Shown here: piece by piece, positions 53,446-63,702 of the stretch
Layout: each line of letters opens with the position of its first letter
Position numbering within the stretch: position 1 is the stretch's first letter
Source of the DNA: Rapana venosa
Taxonomy: Eukaryota; Mollusca; Gastropoda; Neogastropoda; Muricidae
NCBI GenBank assembly: GCA_028751875.1
Contig: CM054145.1
Location: forward strand, 7,498,950-7,562,949
Reading direction: 5' to 3'
Length of the DNA: 64,000 nucleotides
Notes under the pieces: generated by a model
The model's input: only the letters and a program-made list of their open reading frames with translations
What the model was told of the DNA's origin: nothing
Databases searched by the model: none
Translations under genes and position numbers: made by a program

Positions 53446-53780
53446 ATGGACGGAACTAACTTGTCTTCCACTTCCAAACCCCGCCGAAGAAAAGATCGTC
53501 TGCTTTCTTCCACAGGCGAAAAAGAGGCTCACCAAAAGACTTACGAACAAGATGTCAAAACTTTGGCAGTTGTGCTTCCACCTGTGATCGCCGTGTTGTG
53601 CTATTTGAACGGTTTGGATGGCACTTTTGTTCACGATGATGTTTTCGCCATCAGAGACAATGCCGACGTCACGGGAAGAGCGCCCATCGGTCGTCTGCTT
53701 GTGAATGATTTTTGGGGGAGGCCCATGTGCCATAATGCCAGCCACAAGAGTTACAGACCTCTCACCGTGCTTACTTTCAG
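53446..53780 (+). CDS. TMTC1: TMTC-family O-mannosyltransferase, first coding exon
   Basis: TMTC proteins are multi-pass ER enzymes that add O-linked mannose to cadherins and related proteins from dolichol-phosphate mannose (family knowledge). The exon gives 111 codons and two bases before donor gtaagg. Seen: a charged cytosolic start (KPRRRKDR), a membrane segment at about residues 39-55 (LAVVLPPVIAVLCYL), the luminal acidic pair in FVHDDVFAI (residues 64-65, expected active-site loop), NDFWGRPM and the family signature SHKSYRPLTVLTF at the exon end. FVHDDV and N-x-SHKSYRPL are closest to TMTC1, but TMTC2-4 are not excluded by one exon. The TPR part must lie beyond 64000. Confidence 0.85.
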
Positions 53781-53807
53781 GTAAGGGTTTTGTGTGTGTG
53801 GTGTGTG

Positions 53808-53852
<45 letters not shown>

Positions 53853-54040
53853 GCGCGCGCGCGCGTGTGTGTGAGTGTGTGTAGGTAGGTGGGTGGGGGT
53901 GGGAGGAGGTGTGTTGTGTGTGTGTGGGGGGGGGGGGGGGGGGGGGGGGGAGGCAGGGAGGGGGTGTGTGTGTTTGTGATGTGTGTGTGTTGTTGTTGTT
54001 GCTGCTGCTTCGATTTTACTTCTGTTCAGTCAAAGTTATA

Positions 54041-54086
<46 letters not shown>

Positions 54087-54190
54087 AAGTCAAGTCAAGT
54101 CAATTTTTTCCCCAGATGGTATATTGAATAAGCAATGCATTTGCTTCTTTTCATCAAGCCATATATCTAGGAACAAAAAACAACTTGAGA

Positions 54191-54222
<32 letters not shown>

Positions 54223-54540
54223 TGCGTGCGTCCGTGCGTGTGTGTTGGTGGTGTGTGTGTGTGGTGTTGGTGTTGTTGTGTGTGGCGTGTGTTGTTGTCG
54301 TCCGTCATGTGTGTGTGTGTGTGTGTTGTCTTCAGTTTAACGTCTGATCACTCCTAGTGATAGTGGTCATCAATTTTACGTCTGTTCACATAAAAGTGAT
54401 ATTAGACAAACTCTTGGTGATATTAGTGTGTGTGTGAGTAGGCGCGCGTGCGTGCTGTGTGTGTGTGTGCGCGCGCGCGTGTGTGCGCGTGTGAGTGTGT
54501 TGATATGTGGTGTGCATGCGCGCGCGCGCGCGCGTGTTCA
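53781..54540. repeat. TG/CG-rich and poly-G start of the TMTC intron
   Basis: From the donor the sequence runs through (TG)n, (GCGT)n, (GC)n, a poly-G run of about 24 (53927-53950) and further TG blocks. The GCGCGC stretches at 53850 and 54520 are alternating purine-pyrimidine. Confidence 0.9.
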
Positions 54541-54704
54541 GTTTTTCTTCGTTTTGGCTGTTTGGTTACCAGTTGGTGTGTGTTTGTGTGTTTGTTTCAT
54601 TATTTAACGTTGAAAATACTGTCGCAGTGAGGTGAGGATGAAGGATCAAACGAGATTGTCCTGGAAGAATAAGGCATCTCTTTACCTTAATCAAATCTGT
54701 TTGA

Positions 54705-55525
54705 GCTAACCCCCCAAAAAAACCCAAAACAAAACTATATACAAAAACTACAACCCCCCAAACAAACCCCCCAACAAAACCACAAAAAAAATCAAAAAGT
54801 TAAAAAAAACAACAAAAAACCTCACCATTAAAAAAAAACCCAAAGAAAAGAGAGAGAAAAAAAGTAAGCAACAACAACAACCACCCCCCCCACCCCCTTC
54901 CGGGAAATAAACCAAAACAACCCCAAACAACTCCACAAAAGCCACCACCACCACACCACCACACACCACCACCACCACCACCACCAAAAATCCCCCCCCC
55001 CCAAAAAAAAACCAACAAAAATCACAACCCAAAAATCAAACACAAAATAAACAAAACAAAAACAGCACCCCCCAAAAAACACCCACCACCAACAAAACAA
55101 CAAACCATCCAACAAAAAATCCCAAACAGAAAAGAAAACCCACACTCAAACCCTAACACAGAAACCAAAGAAAAAACATCCCAAACAAAACATAACAAAT
55201 ACACCCCCCCAAAAAAAACAACAACAACATCAACAACACCCAAACAAACCCCAAACAACAACAAACAAAACAACCCCCCCAACCCCCCAAAACAAACAAA
55301 CAAACAAAACAAAACAAAACCAAAACAAAAAAACAAAACCCCAACAACCCAACAAGAACCAAAAGCAAAAACAAAACAAAAGCAACAACCCAAAACAACA
55401 ACCAACCCAACAACAAACCCCTCCCCCAACTTTAAAACCCCCCCCCAAAAACCCCCCCCAAAAAAAAAAAAAAAAGAGAGCTCCCCCCTCCTCCCCCAAC
55501 CCACCCCCAAACTACCCAACAAACA
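54705..55525. repeat. A/C-only low-complexity block of about 820 bases
   Basis: The plus strand is made almost entirely of A and C (caacaacaac, ccccccaaaa, aacaaaacc) with only scattered G or T. There is no fixed period. The minus strand is correspondingly T/G only, and the open frames on it (up to 166 codons of G, V, F, L, W, C) are composition artefacts. Confidence 0.92.
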
Positions 55526-55719
55526 AAAATGTTCGTAACGTATTGGAGTCTAAGTCCCACACGTGTATTTGTGGGTGAGGAAATAAAGAGACTGGAGGAT
55601 ATTTGATGTGTTATCCATTGCATACATGTATGCATGCATGTAAGGTTGATTGTACACAAAAACATACACGCGCGCGTGCGCGCACGTGTACATAATTATT
55701 ACAGTGACAGTCAGACACA

Positions 55720-55721
55720 GG

Positions 55722-55776
<55 letters not shown>

Positions 55777-55904
55777 TGTCTGTCTGTCTGTTTGTCTCTG
55801 TTTCTCTGTCTCTGTCTCTTTCTTGCTGTCTCTCCTCCTCCTCCTCCTCATCATCATCTCTCCTGCCTGTCTCTTTGTCTCTGACTCTGTCCCCCTCTCT
55901 CTCT

Positions 55905-55985
<81 letters not shown>

Positions 55986-56075
55986 CACACCACTCTTCTC
56001 TCTCTCTCTTCTCTCTCCTCTCTCTCTCTCTCCTCTCTCTCCTCTCTCTCTCCTCTCTCTCTCTCTTTCTCAGTT
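55720..56075. repeat. (TG)n, (CT)n and (CA)n microsatellites
   Basis: (TG)n at 55724-55773, pyrimidine-rich (ctgtctctgt) at 55774-55905, (CA)n at 55911-55990 and (CT)n to 56070. Complementary TG and CA tracts only about 140 bases apart could pair in single-stranded form. Confidence 0.93.
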
Positions 56076-56299
56076 GCTGTTTATTGTTTCATGTTTATTC
56101 CTCACTTTTTTTTATATTAAACTTTGTGTTCAGTTTGTAGCCCAGTTGACGTCAGAATTTACATAAGGGGTATTGGTTTCTAAAGAGCCCTTTTCTTTTC
56201 ACGTTAAATGCATCATGTTATTCCTCTTGCTGTCTGAGCGTTCCACTGACAACAAGGAAGAAGAAAAAAAAAAAGAAAAAAGAAGGTAAAACAGATAAA

Positions 56300-56551
56300 C
56301 ATGTTCCCGTAACCTATGTGGTCATAGGTGAGCGAGGCATCAGAGACTTCAGCTTCTCCAGGGGCCAACGTATTAATTAAGGGCGGCGTCCATCTCCTCT
56401 CTCTCGCTGCTTGACCTTCCCTGACCCTAGGTAGGTCAGGTACCCATTTTCAGCTGGGTGAAGGGGGAGGGGGGGGGGACTGTACTGAAGTCGAGGCGCG
56501 CAAACGGTCACCCATCCACTTTGGTAACCATGTTTGATGCTGCTTAACTTT
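56300..56551 (-). mobile_element. SINE family F1, 3-prime part, interrupted
   Basis: Inverse F1: ccataacctatgtggtcata-like end, gcggcgtccatctcctctct, aaacggtcacccatccact and tgctgcttaacttt, where the RTE element begins. Its missing head is at 57437-57477. Confidence 0.82.
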
Positions 56552-57436
56552 CTTCTTCTTCTTTCTTCTTTCATCTGCCGCTGGTGCCCTTCGGCGTCGC
56601 GGGGAGACACAGACGTCTGTCTGCAGCAAGGCGGGAGGCTTGATGTAGTGACAGGTCGTGGGCTCGCACGGTGTCAGCCACGGAGTCGCTCCATCGTCTC
56701 CTTGGTCTACCTCTGGCTTTCCAGCCATTGTATTTGGTGGTGTATGCCCGTAGGGCTGGTTGGTTGGGCGGCATTCTAGTGAGGTGACCAAACCACCTGA
56801 TCCTCTGTTGTTCGATATGGTGGAGAATTGGTGTTAGTCCGACCATGTCTCTGATCACCTCATTCTTGATCTTGTCGCGTCTGATCATGTTGACAGCTTT
56901 TCTCAAGCAGCGCATTTCTCATGTGACCAATTTTCTCTCTAAGGCTTTTGTTAGGGCCCATGTCTGACACTGGTATGTGAGTGTTGGAACAAAGATGGCG
57001 TTGATGAGTTTTGCCTTGGTGCTCATTGGGATGCTGGGATGTTTTAGAAGGGGGGCGAGTTGGTATTTGACTGCGTTCGCTTTCTGGCATCTTGTTTCTA
57101 TCTCTCTGTCCAATTTTCCATCTTCAGTGAAGAGGCTGCCAAGGTATTTAAATTCTTTGGTCTGTTTCAGCTGGGTGCCGTTGATGTTGATGTCCAGCTT
57201 TCCTGGATTTCTGCTGACAGACATAACTTCTGTTTTGGTGATACTGATCTTTATGTCATACCTCTCGCAGCTTGTGTTGAGTTGGTCTGTGTGTTCTTGA
57301 AGAGCTGCTTTGTTCTGATTCATCAAGGACTGGTCGTCAGCAAATAATAGTTCGTTCAGGGCCTCAAGATCTGGGCTGGCTTCCTTTGTAATCTGGTCCA
57401 TGTAGATCACGAAGAGAAGGGGAGAGAGTACGCAGC
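56552..57436 (-). mobile_element. RTE-like LINE, 5-prime truncated, inserted in SINE F1
   Basis: The minus strand encodes ALNELLFADDQSLMNQNKAA, ISITKTEVMSVSRNP, LKQTKEFKYLGSLFTEDGKL, LTYQCQTWAL and, after a frameshift near 56917, IEQQRIRWFGHLTRMPPNQP and GWKARGRPRRRWSDSVADTV. It ends in a (gaa)n tail at 56551-56573. The 9-base CTTAACTTT occurs at both flanks (56543-56551, 57437-57445). Confidence 0.9.
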
Positions 57437-57480
57437 CTTAACTTTAGCTGGGGGAAAGCGAGTGCTCTGATGACTGGGCT
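57437..57480 (-). mobile_element. SINE family F1, tRNA-like head, separated
   Basis: cttaactttagctgggggaa then gcgagtgctctgatgactgg and a gctatccggtcccc end: the head of the F1 copy whose body ends at 56551. Confidence 0.85.
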
Positions 57481-57674
57481 ATCCGGTCCCCTCAGAAGAG
57501 ATGTAAAAGCTATACAAGAGTGCCGCCCACATGGAGAGACCGTCTGCGTTTTGTTTGTTCCTGTTCCTTTTGAGTGCTTCAGCGGCTGCCTTTTTCTGTC
57601 TCTGCTCACCTGTGTCGTACGCTTCGCCAGTTACGATACAGTTTGAACTAGAGTGACACGGTAATTTACTTGTT

Positions 57675-57773
57675 AATTGGAGCAGGGAGACTGTTTGACT
57701 CTCCTCCATCTCTCTCTTCACTCTCTCCTCCCTCCCTTCTTCTCACTCTCTCCTCTCTCTCTCCTCTCTCTCA

Positions 57774-57807
<34 letters not shown>

Positions 57808-57825
57808 TACACACACACACACATT
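57675..57825. repeat. (CT)n-rich tract
   Basis: ctctctcctc-type pyrimidine run ending in a short (AC)n, directly in front of a LINE fragment. Confidence 0.9.
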
Positions 57826-57950
57826 GAAGTTGATCTCATATGCCCAATATGTAAACAGGAGATTGAAAACGAAGTTCATTTTGTCATGCGCTGCCCAATT
57901 TTCAAAGAACTGCGAGAACAGTACATACCACTAAAGTTTTATTAATTCCC
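57826..57950 (+). mobile_element. LINE zf-RVT fragment
   Basis: Encodes EVDLICPICKQEIENEVHFV then MRCPIFKELREQYIP, the same Cys-Cys-His-Cys knuckle as in the fragment at 4190-4775. Confidence 0.8.
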
Positions 57951-58034
57951 AAGTCACTTTCGATTTGCATTACTTATGGCCTCAAAGCATTAACAAACAG
58001 TTAGAAAATTGTCAATATACTTATAAAAAGGTAA

Positions 58035-58315
58035 AGGTGCCCCATAACCTATATTAAGGTCGTAGGGGAGCGAGGCGTCAGAGACCTCACTTCTCTAGGG
58101 CCAGCGTATTGAGGGCGGCGCCCATCTCCTCTCCCTCGCTGCTTTTCCTTCCCTGACCCTAAAGAGGGCAGGTACCCATTTACAGCTGGGTGAACTGGGG
58201 GAACTGTACTGAAGCCAAGGCGCGAAAACGGTCACCCATCCAATTGCACGCTCGACGCTGCTTAACTTGGCTGGGGGAAAGCGAGTGCTCCGACCACTGA
58301 GCTATCCCGTCCCCA
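58035..58315 (-). mobile_element. SINE family F1, full length
   Basis: Inverse copy: ccccataacctatattaagg, gcggcgcccatctcctctcc, ggtacccatttacagctggg, cggtcacccatccaattgca, ctcgacgctgcttaacttgg and the tRNA-like head gcgagtgctccgaccactga to gtcccc. Confidence 0.9.
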
Positions 58316-58479
58316 TCTATACAAGGCATTTAAATTGCGTCCAATATTGTTGTCTTGAATTTTCAATTATTGCTATTGTTTGGTGATTGTATTCATATGT
58401 AACTTTAATGCTCTTGTGTGTTTGTTGTATACCCCCTATCATGAGGGGCAATGGCCTATACATGATTAAATTATCCGAA

Positions 58480-58544
58480 TCTCTCCCCTCTCTCTCTCTT
58501 CTCTCTCTCCTCTCTCCTCCTCTCTCTCACTCTCTCATCTCCTC

Positions 58545-58584
<40 letters not shown>

Positions 58585-58650
58585 CTCCATCCACATCTCT
58601 TTTTTTAAATCATGTTTGCTATCCCCCCCCCCCCCCCCCCCCCCCAAGCC
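58480..58650. repeat. (CT)n and poly-C tracts
   Basis: ctctctcctc repeats to 58590 and about 24 C at 58624-58646. Confidence 0.92.
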
Positions 58651-59084
58651 CCCTGTTGATTGTCCCTAATCGGCAAGGGCCAGATGAAAAAAAAATGCGA
58701 ATGCTTATTCTGTTACCCTTGGAAAAGAAAGATTAATTTATTCATTCATTCATTCAAAAAACAAAAAAACCCCACAAATGCTTATGTTGTTACCCTTTGG
58801 AAAAGGAAGATTCATTCATTCATTCATTCATTCATTCACTCACTCTGAGAGTTTCAATTGGCCGGGGAGTTGGGAACTAAATCGAGCGGTGCAGCCAATC
58901 TGGTCGGATGAGTTCAAAGCCTCCGCCTGACCACTCAGATAAGCCGACACAAGTCATGGCTTAGGACCGTGCCATCATAAGTCAAGATGGGCCCCCTCCC
59001 TCTCTTGGTGGCAAAGCCCAATAAACCCCCCTTATCGGCAGAGGGACCTGTTGAGAGTGATAGACACGTGTCAGGAAGGGTCAT

Positions 59085-59086
59085 AG

Positions 59087-59170
<84 letters not shown>

Positions 59171-59171
59171 T

Positions 59172-59208
<37 letters not shown>

Positions 59209-59212
59209 CGGT
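59085..59212. repeat. (TG)n followed by (GA)n
   Basis: (TG)n at 59090-59145 passing directly into (GA)n at 59146-59208. The plus strand of the second part is all purine. Confidence 0.95.
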
Positions 59213-59247
59213 GTGTGTCTTATTTTTGGTAGTCATATCAGAGTAAA

Positions 59248-59768
59248 CTTCTTCTTCTTCTTCTTCTTTTTCTTCTCGTTCTTCTTTTTCTCGTTCTTCT
59301 TCTCTCTTCTTCCTCCTCCTTCTCTTCCTCCTTCTCCTCCTCCTCCTCTTCCCCTTCCTCTTCTTCCTCCTCCTCCTCCCTCGTTTTCTTCTTCTTCTTA
59401 TTCCTCCTCCTCCTCCCCCTCCCCCCCCCCCCTTGTTTCCCTCCTCCTCCTCTTCCTCCTCCTCCTCCTCCTACCCCTCCTCCCCCCCTTGTTTTTCTCC
59501 TCCTCCTCCTCCTCCTCCTCCTCCTCCTCTTCTTCTTCTTCTTCTCTTCTTCTTCTTCTTCTCCTTCTTCTTTTTTCTTTTTCTTCTTCTTTTTTTTCTT
59601 CTCGTTCTTCTTCTTTTCTTCTTTTCTTCTTCTTCTTCTTCTTCTTCTTCTTCTTCTTCTTCTTCTTCTTCTTTTCTTTTTCTTCTCGTTCTTCTTCTTC
59701 TTCTTCTTCTTCTTCTCTTCTTCTTCTTCTTCTCGTTCTTCTTCTTCTTCTTTCTTCTTCTTCTTCCA
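59248..59768. repeat. 520-base polypyrimidine tract (CTT/CCT)n
   Basis: Almost pure T and C on the plus strand: (ctt)n, (cct)n and ctcgttctt variants, with one 10-base C run. Rare G only in the ctcgtt variants. The long open frames on either strand are artefacts. Confidence 0.95.
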
Positions 59769-59850
59769 CTGCTCAGACTGCAACTGCTGTTGTCGATAGC
59801 GTCAGATCTAAAACATCAAGGAGAAATGGTGGTGTTTTTTTCTCCCGTGG
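59769..59850 (+). mobile_element. Family E start fragment
   Basis: actgctcagactgcaactgc and gttgtcgatagcgtcaga resemble the family E start. It abuts the CTT tract as in other family E copies, which follow a shorter (CTT)n run. Confidence 0.5.
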
Positions 59851-59907
59851 CTGAGATGTCCAGTATTAGTTGATGTTATTATTTGATATTTGTTAATCCT
59901 ATTCATA

Positions 59908-60205
59908 TGGGGGACGGGATAGTTCAGTGGTCAGAGCACTCGCTCTCCCTTAGCTAAGGTTAAGTAGCGTCGAGCGTTGTTACCACTTGGATGGGTGACC
60001 GTTTGCGCACCTTGGCTTCCGTACAGTCCCCCAGTTCACCCAGCTGTAAATGGGTACCTGCCCTCTTTAGGGTCAGGGAAGGTAAAGCAGCGAGGGAGAG
60101 GAGATGGGCGCCGCCCTCAATATGCTGGCCCCTGGAGAAGTTGAGGTCTCTTGACACCTCGCTCTCCAACGACTGCATAGGTTATGGAAACACTACTTTT
60201 TCAAA
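59908..60205 (+). mobile_element. SINE family F1, full length, tRNA/5S-like head
   Basis: tRNA-like: gggacgggatagttcagtgg and tcagagcactcgctct (59908-59945). 5S-like: aagtagcgtcgagcgttgtt and cacttggatgggtgaccgtt (59963-60006), which follows 5S rRNA positions for boxes A and C. Body: gtaaatgggtacctgccctc, gggcgccgccctcaatatgc; end: gcataggttatggaaacact. Confidence 0.9.
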
Positions 60206-60244
60206 ATCCTGTTATTTGTGGATGGTTGGATACGTGTAAATGAT

Positions 60245-60325
60245 TTGAATGCGAGCACTTCGATATGTTTGCTTTACAAGATTCAGCGCTGTATGAATTC
60301 CACATTATTACTACAATTATTATCA
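60245..60325 (+). mobile_element. CR1/L2-like LINE 3-prime tail
   Basis: tgctttacaagattcagcgc, tgtatgaattccacattatt and an attatt tail, plus orientation. Confidence 0.65.
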
Positions 60326-60511
60326 TTAGAAGTAGTTGCTTTTAAGGAGAAGGGAGTGGGAGGAAGCTGGTTGCAAAATCTTCAGTGGTGTCCCCACGGT
60401 CCATGGAACTACGGGATAGGTGAAGGTGAAGTTTTCAGGAGAAAAAAAAGTCCGAAACCAATCAAGCAACAGCCAACCAGCCAACCAACCAACCAAATCA
60501 TTTATTTAATT

Positions 60512-60840
60512 TATTATTTTATATCGAGGATAATGGAATAAGCACTCATGTGCTTTTTTTTACATCCAGTCACGTGTGTATGCGGTTTTGTCAATTTTGT
60601 CATCCGTTCCCACTGGCACACAGTGGCCTACTGTTCCGAAAAACGGAACGGGTTTTAACGTATGCGCAAGATGTTTTGCGTGCGTTGGCACACGGGACCT
60701 CGGTTTATAGTCTCGCCCGAAGGACTTTTGGGGAGAGAGGAGTCGGCACTGATGTTAACTCCAGAGGAAAAATCCTCTTGAACGAGATGCGAACCTGGGT
60801 CAGTAGATCGCCAATACATCACTCTAACCAACAGGCAAGC
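60512..60840 (-). mobile_element. tRNA-derived SINE F2, full length
   Basis: Inverse of 36777-37112, from tatcgaggataatggaataa to the head atgcgaacctgggtcagtag and cactctaacca. It is followed by an (accaacc)n run. Confidence 0.88.
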
Positions 60841-60999
60841 AAGCAACTACCAGCTAGCCAACCAACCAACCAACCAACCAACCAAACGAACAGTTAGCCT
60901 TCAATGAAGTGTGGTACACTAGGCCCTATACTAACTACCCATAACATGTTTTGTCCATGCCTGTTGATGACGAGGTGTGGTTTTATTTTATCATTTTGT

Positions 61000-61160
61000 T
61001 TTATTCTTTTATATCGAGGATAATGGAATAAGCACATGTGCTTTTTTTACATCCATTCCCAGTGTGTATGCGGTTTTGTAAATTGTCGTCTGTTCCCACC
61101 GGCACACAATGACCTACTCTTACGAAAAGCGGAACAGGATTTTAACGTGTGCTCAAGATA
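61000..61160 (-). mobile_element. SINE F2, 3-prime part
   Basis: tatcgaggataatggaataa, ttacatccattcccagtgtg, gcggaacaggattttaacgt. Confidence 0.82.
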
Positions 61161-61161
61161 A

Positions 61162-61162
61162 C

Positions 61163-61199
<37 letters not shown>

Positions 61200-61250
61200 T
61201 ATGGAATTTATATAGCGCTGAATCTTGTAAAGTAACAAATCAAAGCGCTC
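61162..61250 (-). mobile_element. CR1/L2-like LINE 3-prime tail with (TAA)n
   Basis: (aat)n at 61163-61198, then gtatggaatttatatagcgc and tgaatcttgtaaagtaacaa. It splits the SINE F2 copy whose remainder starts at about 61275. Confidence 0.8.
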
Positions 61251-61267
61251 AGTTGATTTTTTTTTTT

Positions 61268-61425
61268 TGCGTGTGTATGCGGTTTAAAAAAAATGTCATC
61301 TGTTCCCACCGGCACACAATGGCCTACTCTTTCGAACAGCGGAACAGGATTTAACGTGTGCGCAAGATGTCCTGCTTGCGTTCGCGCACGGGGCCTCGGT
61401 TTCTAGTCTCATCCGTAAGTGTGTG
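61268..61425 (-). mobile_element. SINE F2, middle part
   Basis: gtgtgtatgcggtttaaaaa, cggcacacaatggcctactc, cgcaagatgtcctgcttgcg, ctcggtttctagtctcatcc. Confidence 0.78.
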
Positions 61426-61600
61426 GAATATCGTCATCATCGTTCCATTAGGTTGCATACACACACCCATTCTAACCTCAATCATTTTGCTTTCCTGCAT
61501 TCCGTAGAAATTCCGGTAGAAATGATCTACTCTCCGGGATAATGATATCCCATCATTTCTCGATTCGGAGGTGTGGAGTGCTTCCCCTCCCCATCCCGTC
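61415..61600. repeat. Dispersed repeat, left copy
   Basis: gtgtggaatatcgtcatcat, attctaacctcaatcatttt, tactctccgggataatgata and tcccatcatttctc. A second copy is at 62625-62785. Each is followed by a poly-C run and a cacgtttttc motif, so the C-rich segment is part of the family. Confidence 0.8.
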
Positions 61601-61624
61601 TCCCTCCCATTCCACTCCCTTCGT

Positions 61625-61690
61625 CTCCCCCCCCCCCCCCCCCCCCCCCCCCTCCCTAGCCCCCCCCCCCCCCCCCTTTTCCCCTTTTCC
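61625..61690. repeat. Poly-C runs
   Basis: About 24 C at 61628-61652 and 16 C at 61660-61676. Confidence 0.93.
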
Positions 61691-61759
61691 TCTCCTCTCC
61701 CCACCATCCCTCGCCCACGTTTTTTTATTTTTTCGGAGTCATCTCACCCCACTTTCATC

Positions 61760-61775
61760 TCATGTGTGTGTATGT

Positions 61776-61822
<47 letters not shown>

Positions 61823-61897
61823 TTTTGAGAGAGAGAGAGGGGAAAAGAGAGAGAGAGAGAGAATGTATGTGTGTATATGTGTGTGTAGTGTGTGTAT

Positions 61898-61938
<41 letters not shown>

Positions 61939-62049
61939 CGTGTGTTTGAGTGGTGTAGTTTGGTGTGTGTGGTGTGGTGTAGTGTAGTTTAGTGTAGTGT
62001 GATTCAGATTCAGAATATTTAAGTCATTTAAGTGTGTGTGTGTGTGTGT

Positions 62050-62083
<34 letters not shown>

Positions 62084-62214
62084 TGTAGTGTGTGTGTGTG
62101 TGTGTGTTTGTGTGTGTAGAGAGTGTGTGTTCGTGTGCATATGTGTGTGTTTGTGTGTGTAGAGTGTATGTGTGTAGAGTGTGTGTGTGTAGTGTGTGTA
62201 GTGTAGTGTGTGTA

Positions 62215-62251
<37 letters not shown>

Positions 62252-62300
62252 GTTTTGTGTGTGTGTGTGTGTGCGCGCGCGCGCGCTCGTGTGTGTGATG
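61760..62300. repeat. TG-rich tract of about 540 bases
   Basis: (TG)n with tag, gtgtag and ga interruptions and a gcgcgcgcgc run near 62273. A (GA)n block at 61825-61862. Confidence 0.93.
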
Positions 62301-62624
62301 CAAACGAACATCTAGCCTTCCATGAAGTAACTTTCACCATACTACCAAAACACTATTGGCATGCTTTCCCCCCATTTCTTGACATTATTATTGTGCATTT
62401 ATATGCATTTGCAACAGATGTTGTTATGTTCAACGTGTGTGATATGTATTCCACCCGCCACATGAAATTTGTTATGACTTACTTTGGAACACACTGTAAG
62501 CTGTTGGCTTCTTATTGTTGTTGCTCACAACGTTTATCTGTATAATAACCATGTTCTTCTTAATCAACATTTCTTTATACTACCCAAACGTGCCCCTCCA
62601 TTACTGAAACTGACTAAGTGTTAA

Positions 62625-62900
62625 CGTGTGGAATACGTCATCATCTTTCTATGACGTTGGCACCCCAATTCTAACCTCAATTATCTTGATTTCCTGGGCT
62701 GGATATTCCGGTAAAATCATCTGTCGAACACTCTCCGGGATAATAATAATATCCCATCATTTCTCTGTTGGAGCTGTTGAGTGCTCCCCCCCCCCCCCCC
62801 TCCTATCCCATCTCCTTCTATGCTCCCCACCCCTCCTCTCCCTACCCTCCCCTACCCAATCCCACCCTCACGTTTTTCTTTTCTTTTTCTGAGCAATTCT
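62625..62900. repeat. Dispersed repeat, right copy
   Basis: gtgtggaatacgtcatcatc, attctaacctcaattatctt, cactctccgggataataata, tcccatcatttctc, then poly-C at 62787-62800 and ctcacgtttttct, as at 61415. Confidence 0.8.
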
Positions 62901-62939
62901 ATGCCTCATGTGTGTTTATTTTTATTTATTTTATATTTT

Positions 62940-63150
62940 ATTGTTTTATATCGAGGATAATGGAATAAGCACTTATGTATTTTTTTACATCCAGTCCCCG
63001 TGTACATGCGGTTTTGTAAATTGTCATCTGTTCCCACCGGCACACAATGGCCTACTCTTACGAAAATCGGAACAGGATTTTAACGTGTGCGCAAGATGTT
63101 CTGCGTGCTTTTCGCACACAAGGCCTTGGTTTATAGTCTCATCCGAAGGT
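62940..63150 (-). mobile_element. SINE F2, 3-prime part
   Basis: tatcgaggataatggaataa, ttacatccagtccccgtgta, cgtgtgcgcaagatgttctg and ttatagtctcatccgaaggt. Confidence 0.85.
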
Positions 63151-63244
63151 GTGTGGGGTGTGTGTGGGGTGTGTGTGTGTGTGTGTGTGTGTGGTATGTG
63201 CGTGTTGTGTTTGTGTGTGTGTGTGTTTGTATGTGTTTATTTAT

Positions 63245-63375
63245 TTTTTTTATATACCCGAAGATAATGGAATAAGCACTCATGTGCTTTTTTTTTCCCA
63301 TCCTGTCCCCGTGTGTACGCATTTTTTGTAATTTTTGTCATCTGTTCCCCCTGCACACAACGGCCTACTCTTTAA
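63245..63375 (-). mobile_element. SINE F2, 3-prime part
   Basis: aagataatggaataagcact, catgtgcttttttttcccat, gtcatctgttccccctgcac and cggcctactcttta. Confidence 0.8.
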
Positions 63376-63425
63376 CACACACACAAACACACCCCACACA
63401 CAAAACACACACCACACACACCACA

Positions 63426-63483
<58 letters not shown>

Positions 63484-63643
63484 AGAGAGAGAGAGAGAGA
63501 GAGAAAAGTTTTAGGGGGGTGTGTGTGTGTGTGTGTTCTGATACACATATCAAATGTGTTTGTTAAATAACATTATTTCCTGTGGGGAATTAGTTCTTGT
63601 GACCTATCTGCCCCCCCCCCCCCCCCCACCGCCAAAGAGAGGG

Positions 63644-63702
<59 letters not shown>

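Noticed and set aside
54748..55522. Membrane-protein-like frame rich in V, F, G, L and W on the minus strand
   Set aside because: Pure composition effect of the A/C-only block; no conserved motif and several overlapping frames look alike.
59213..59873. Serine/leucine/phenylalanine-rich and glutamate/lysine-rich frames up to 213 codons
   Set aside because: Both are translations of the CTT/CCT tract.
59960..60010. 5S rRNA gene
   Set aside because: Only the internal promoter part is similar; the start and end of 5S rRNA are missing and the sequence continues into a dispersed repeat.
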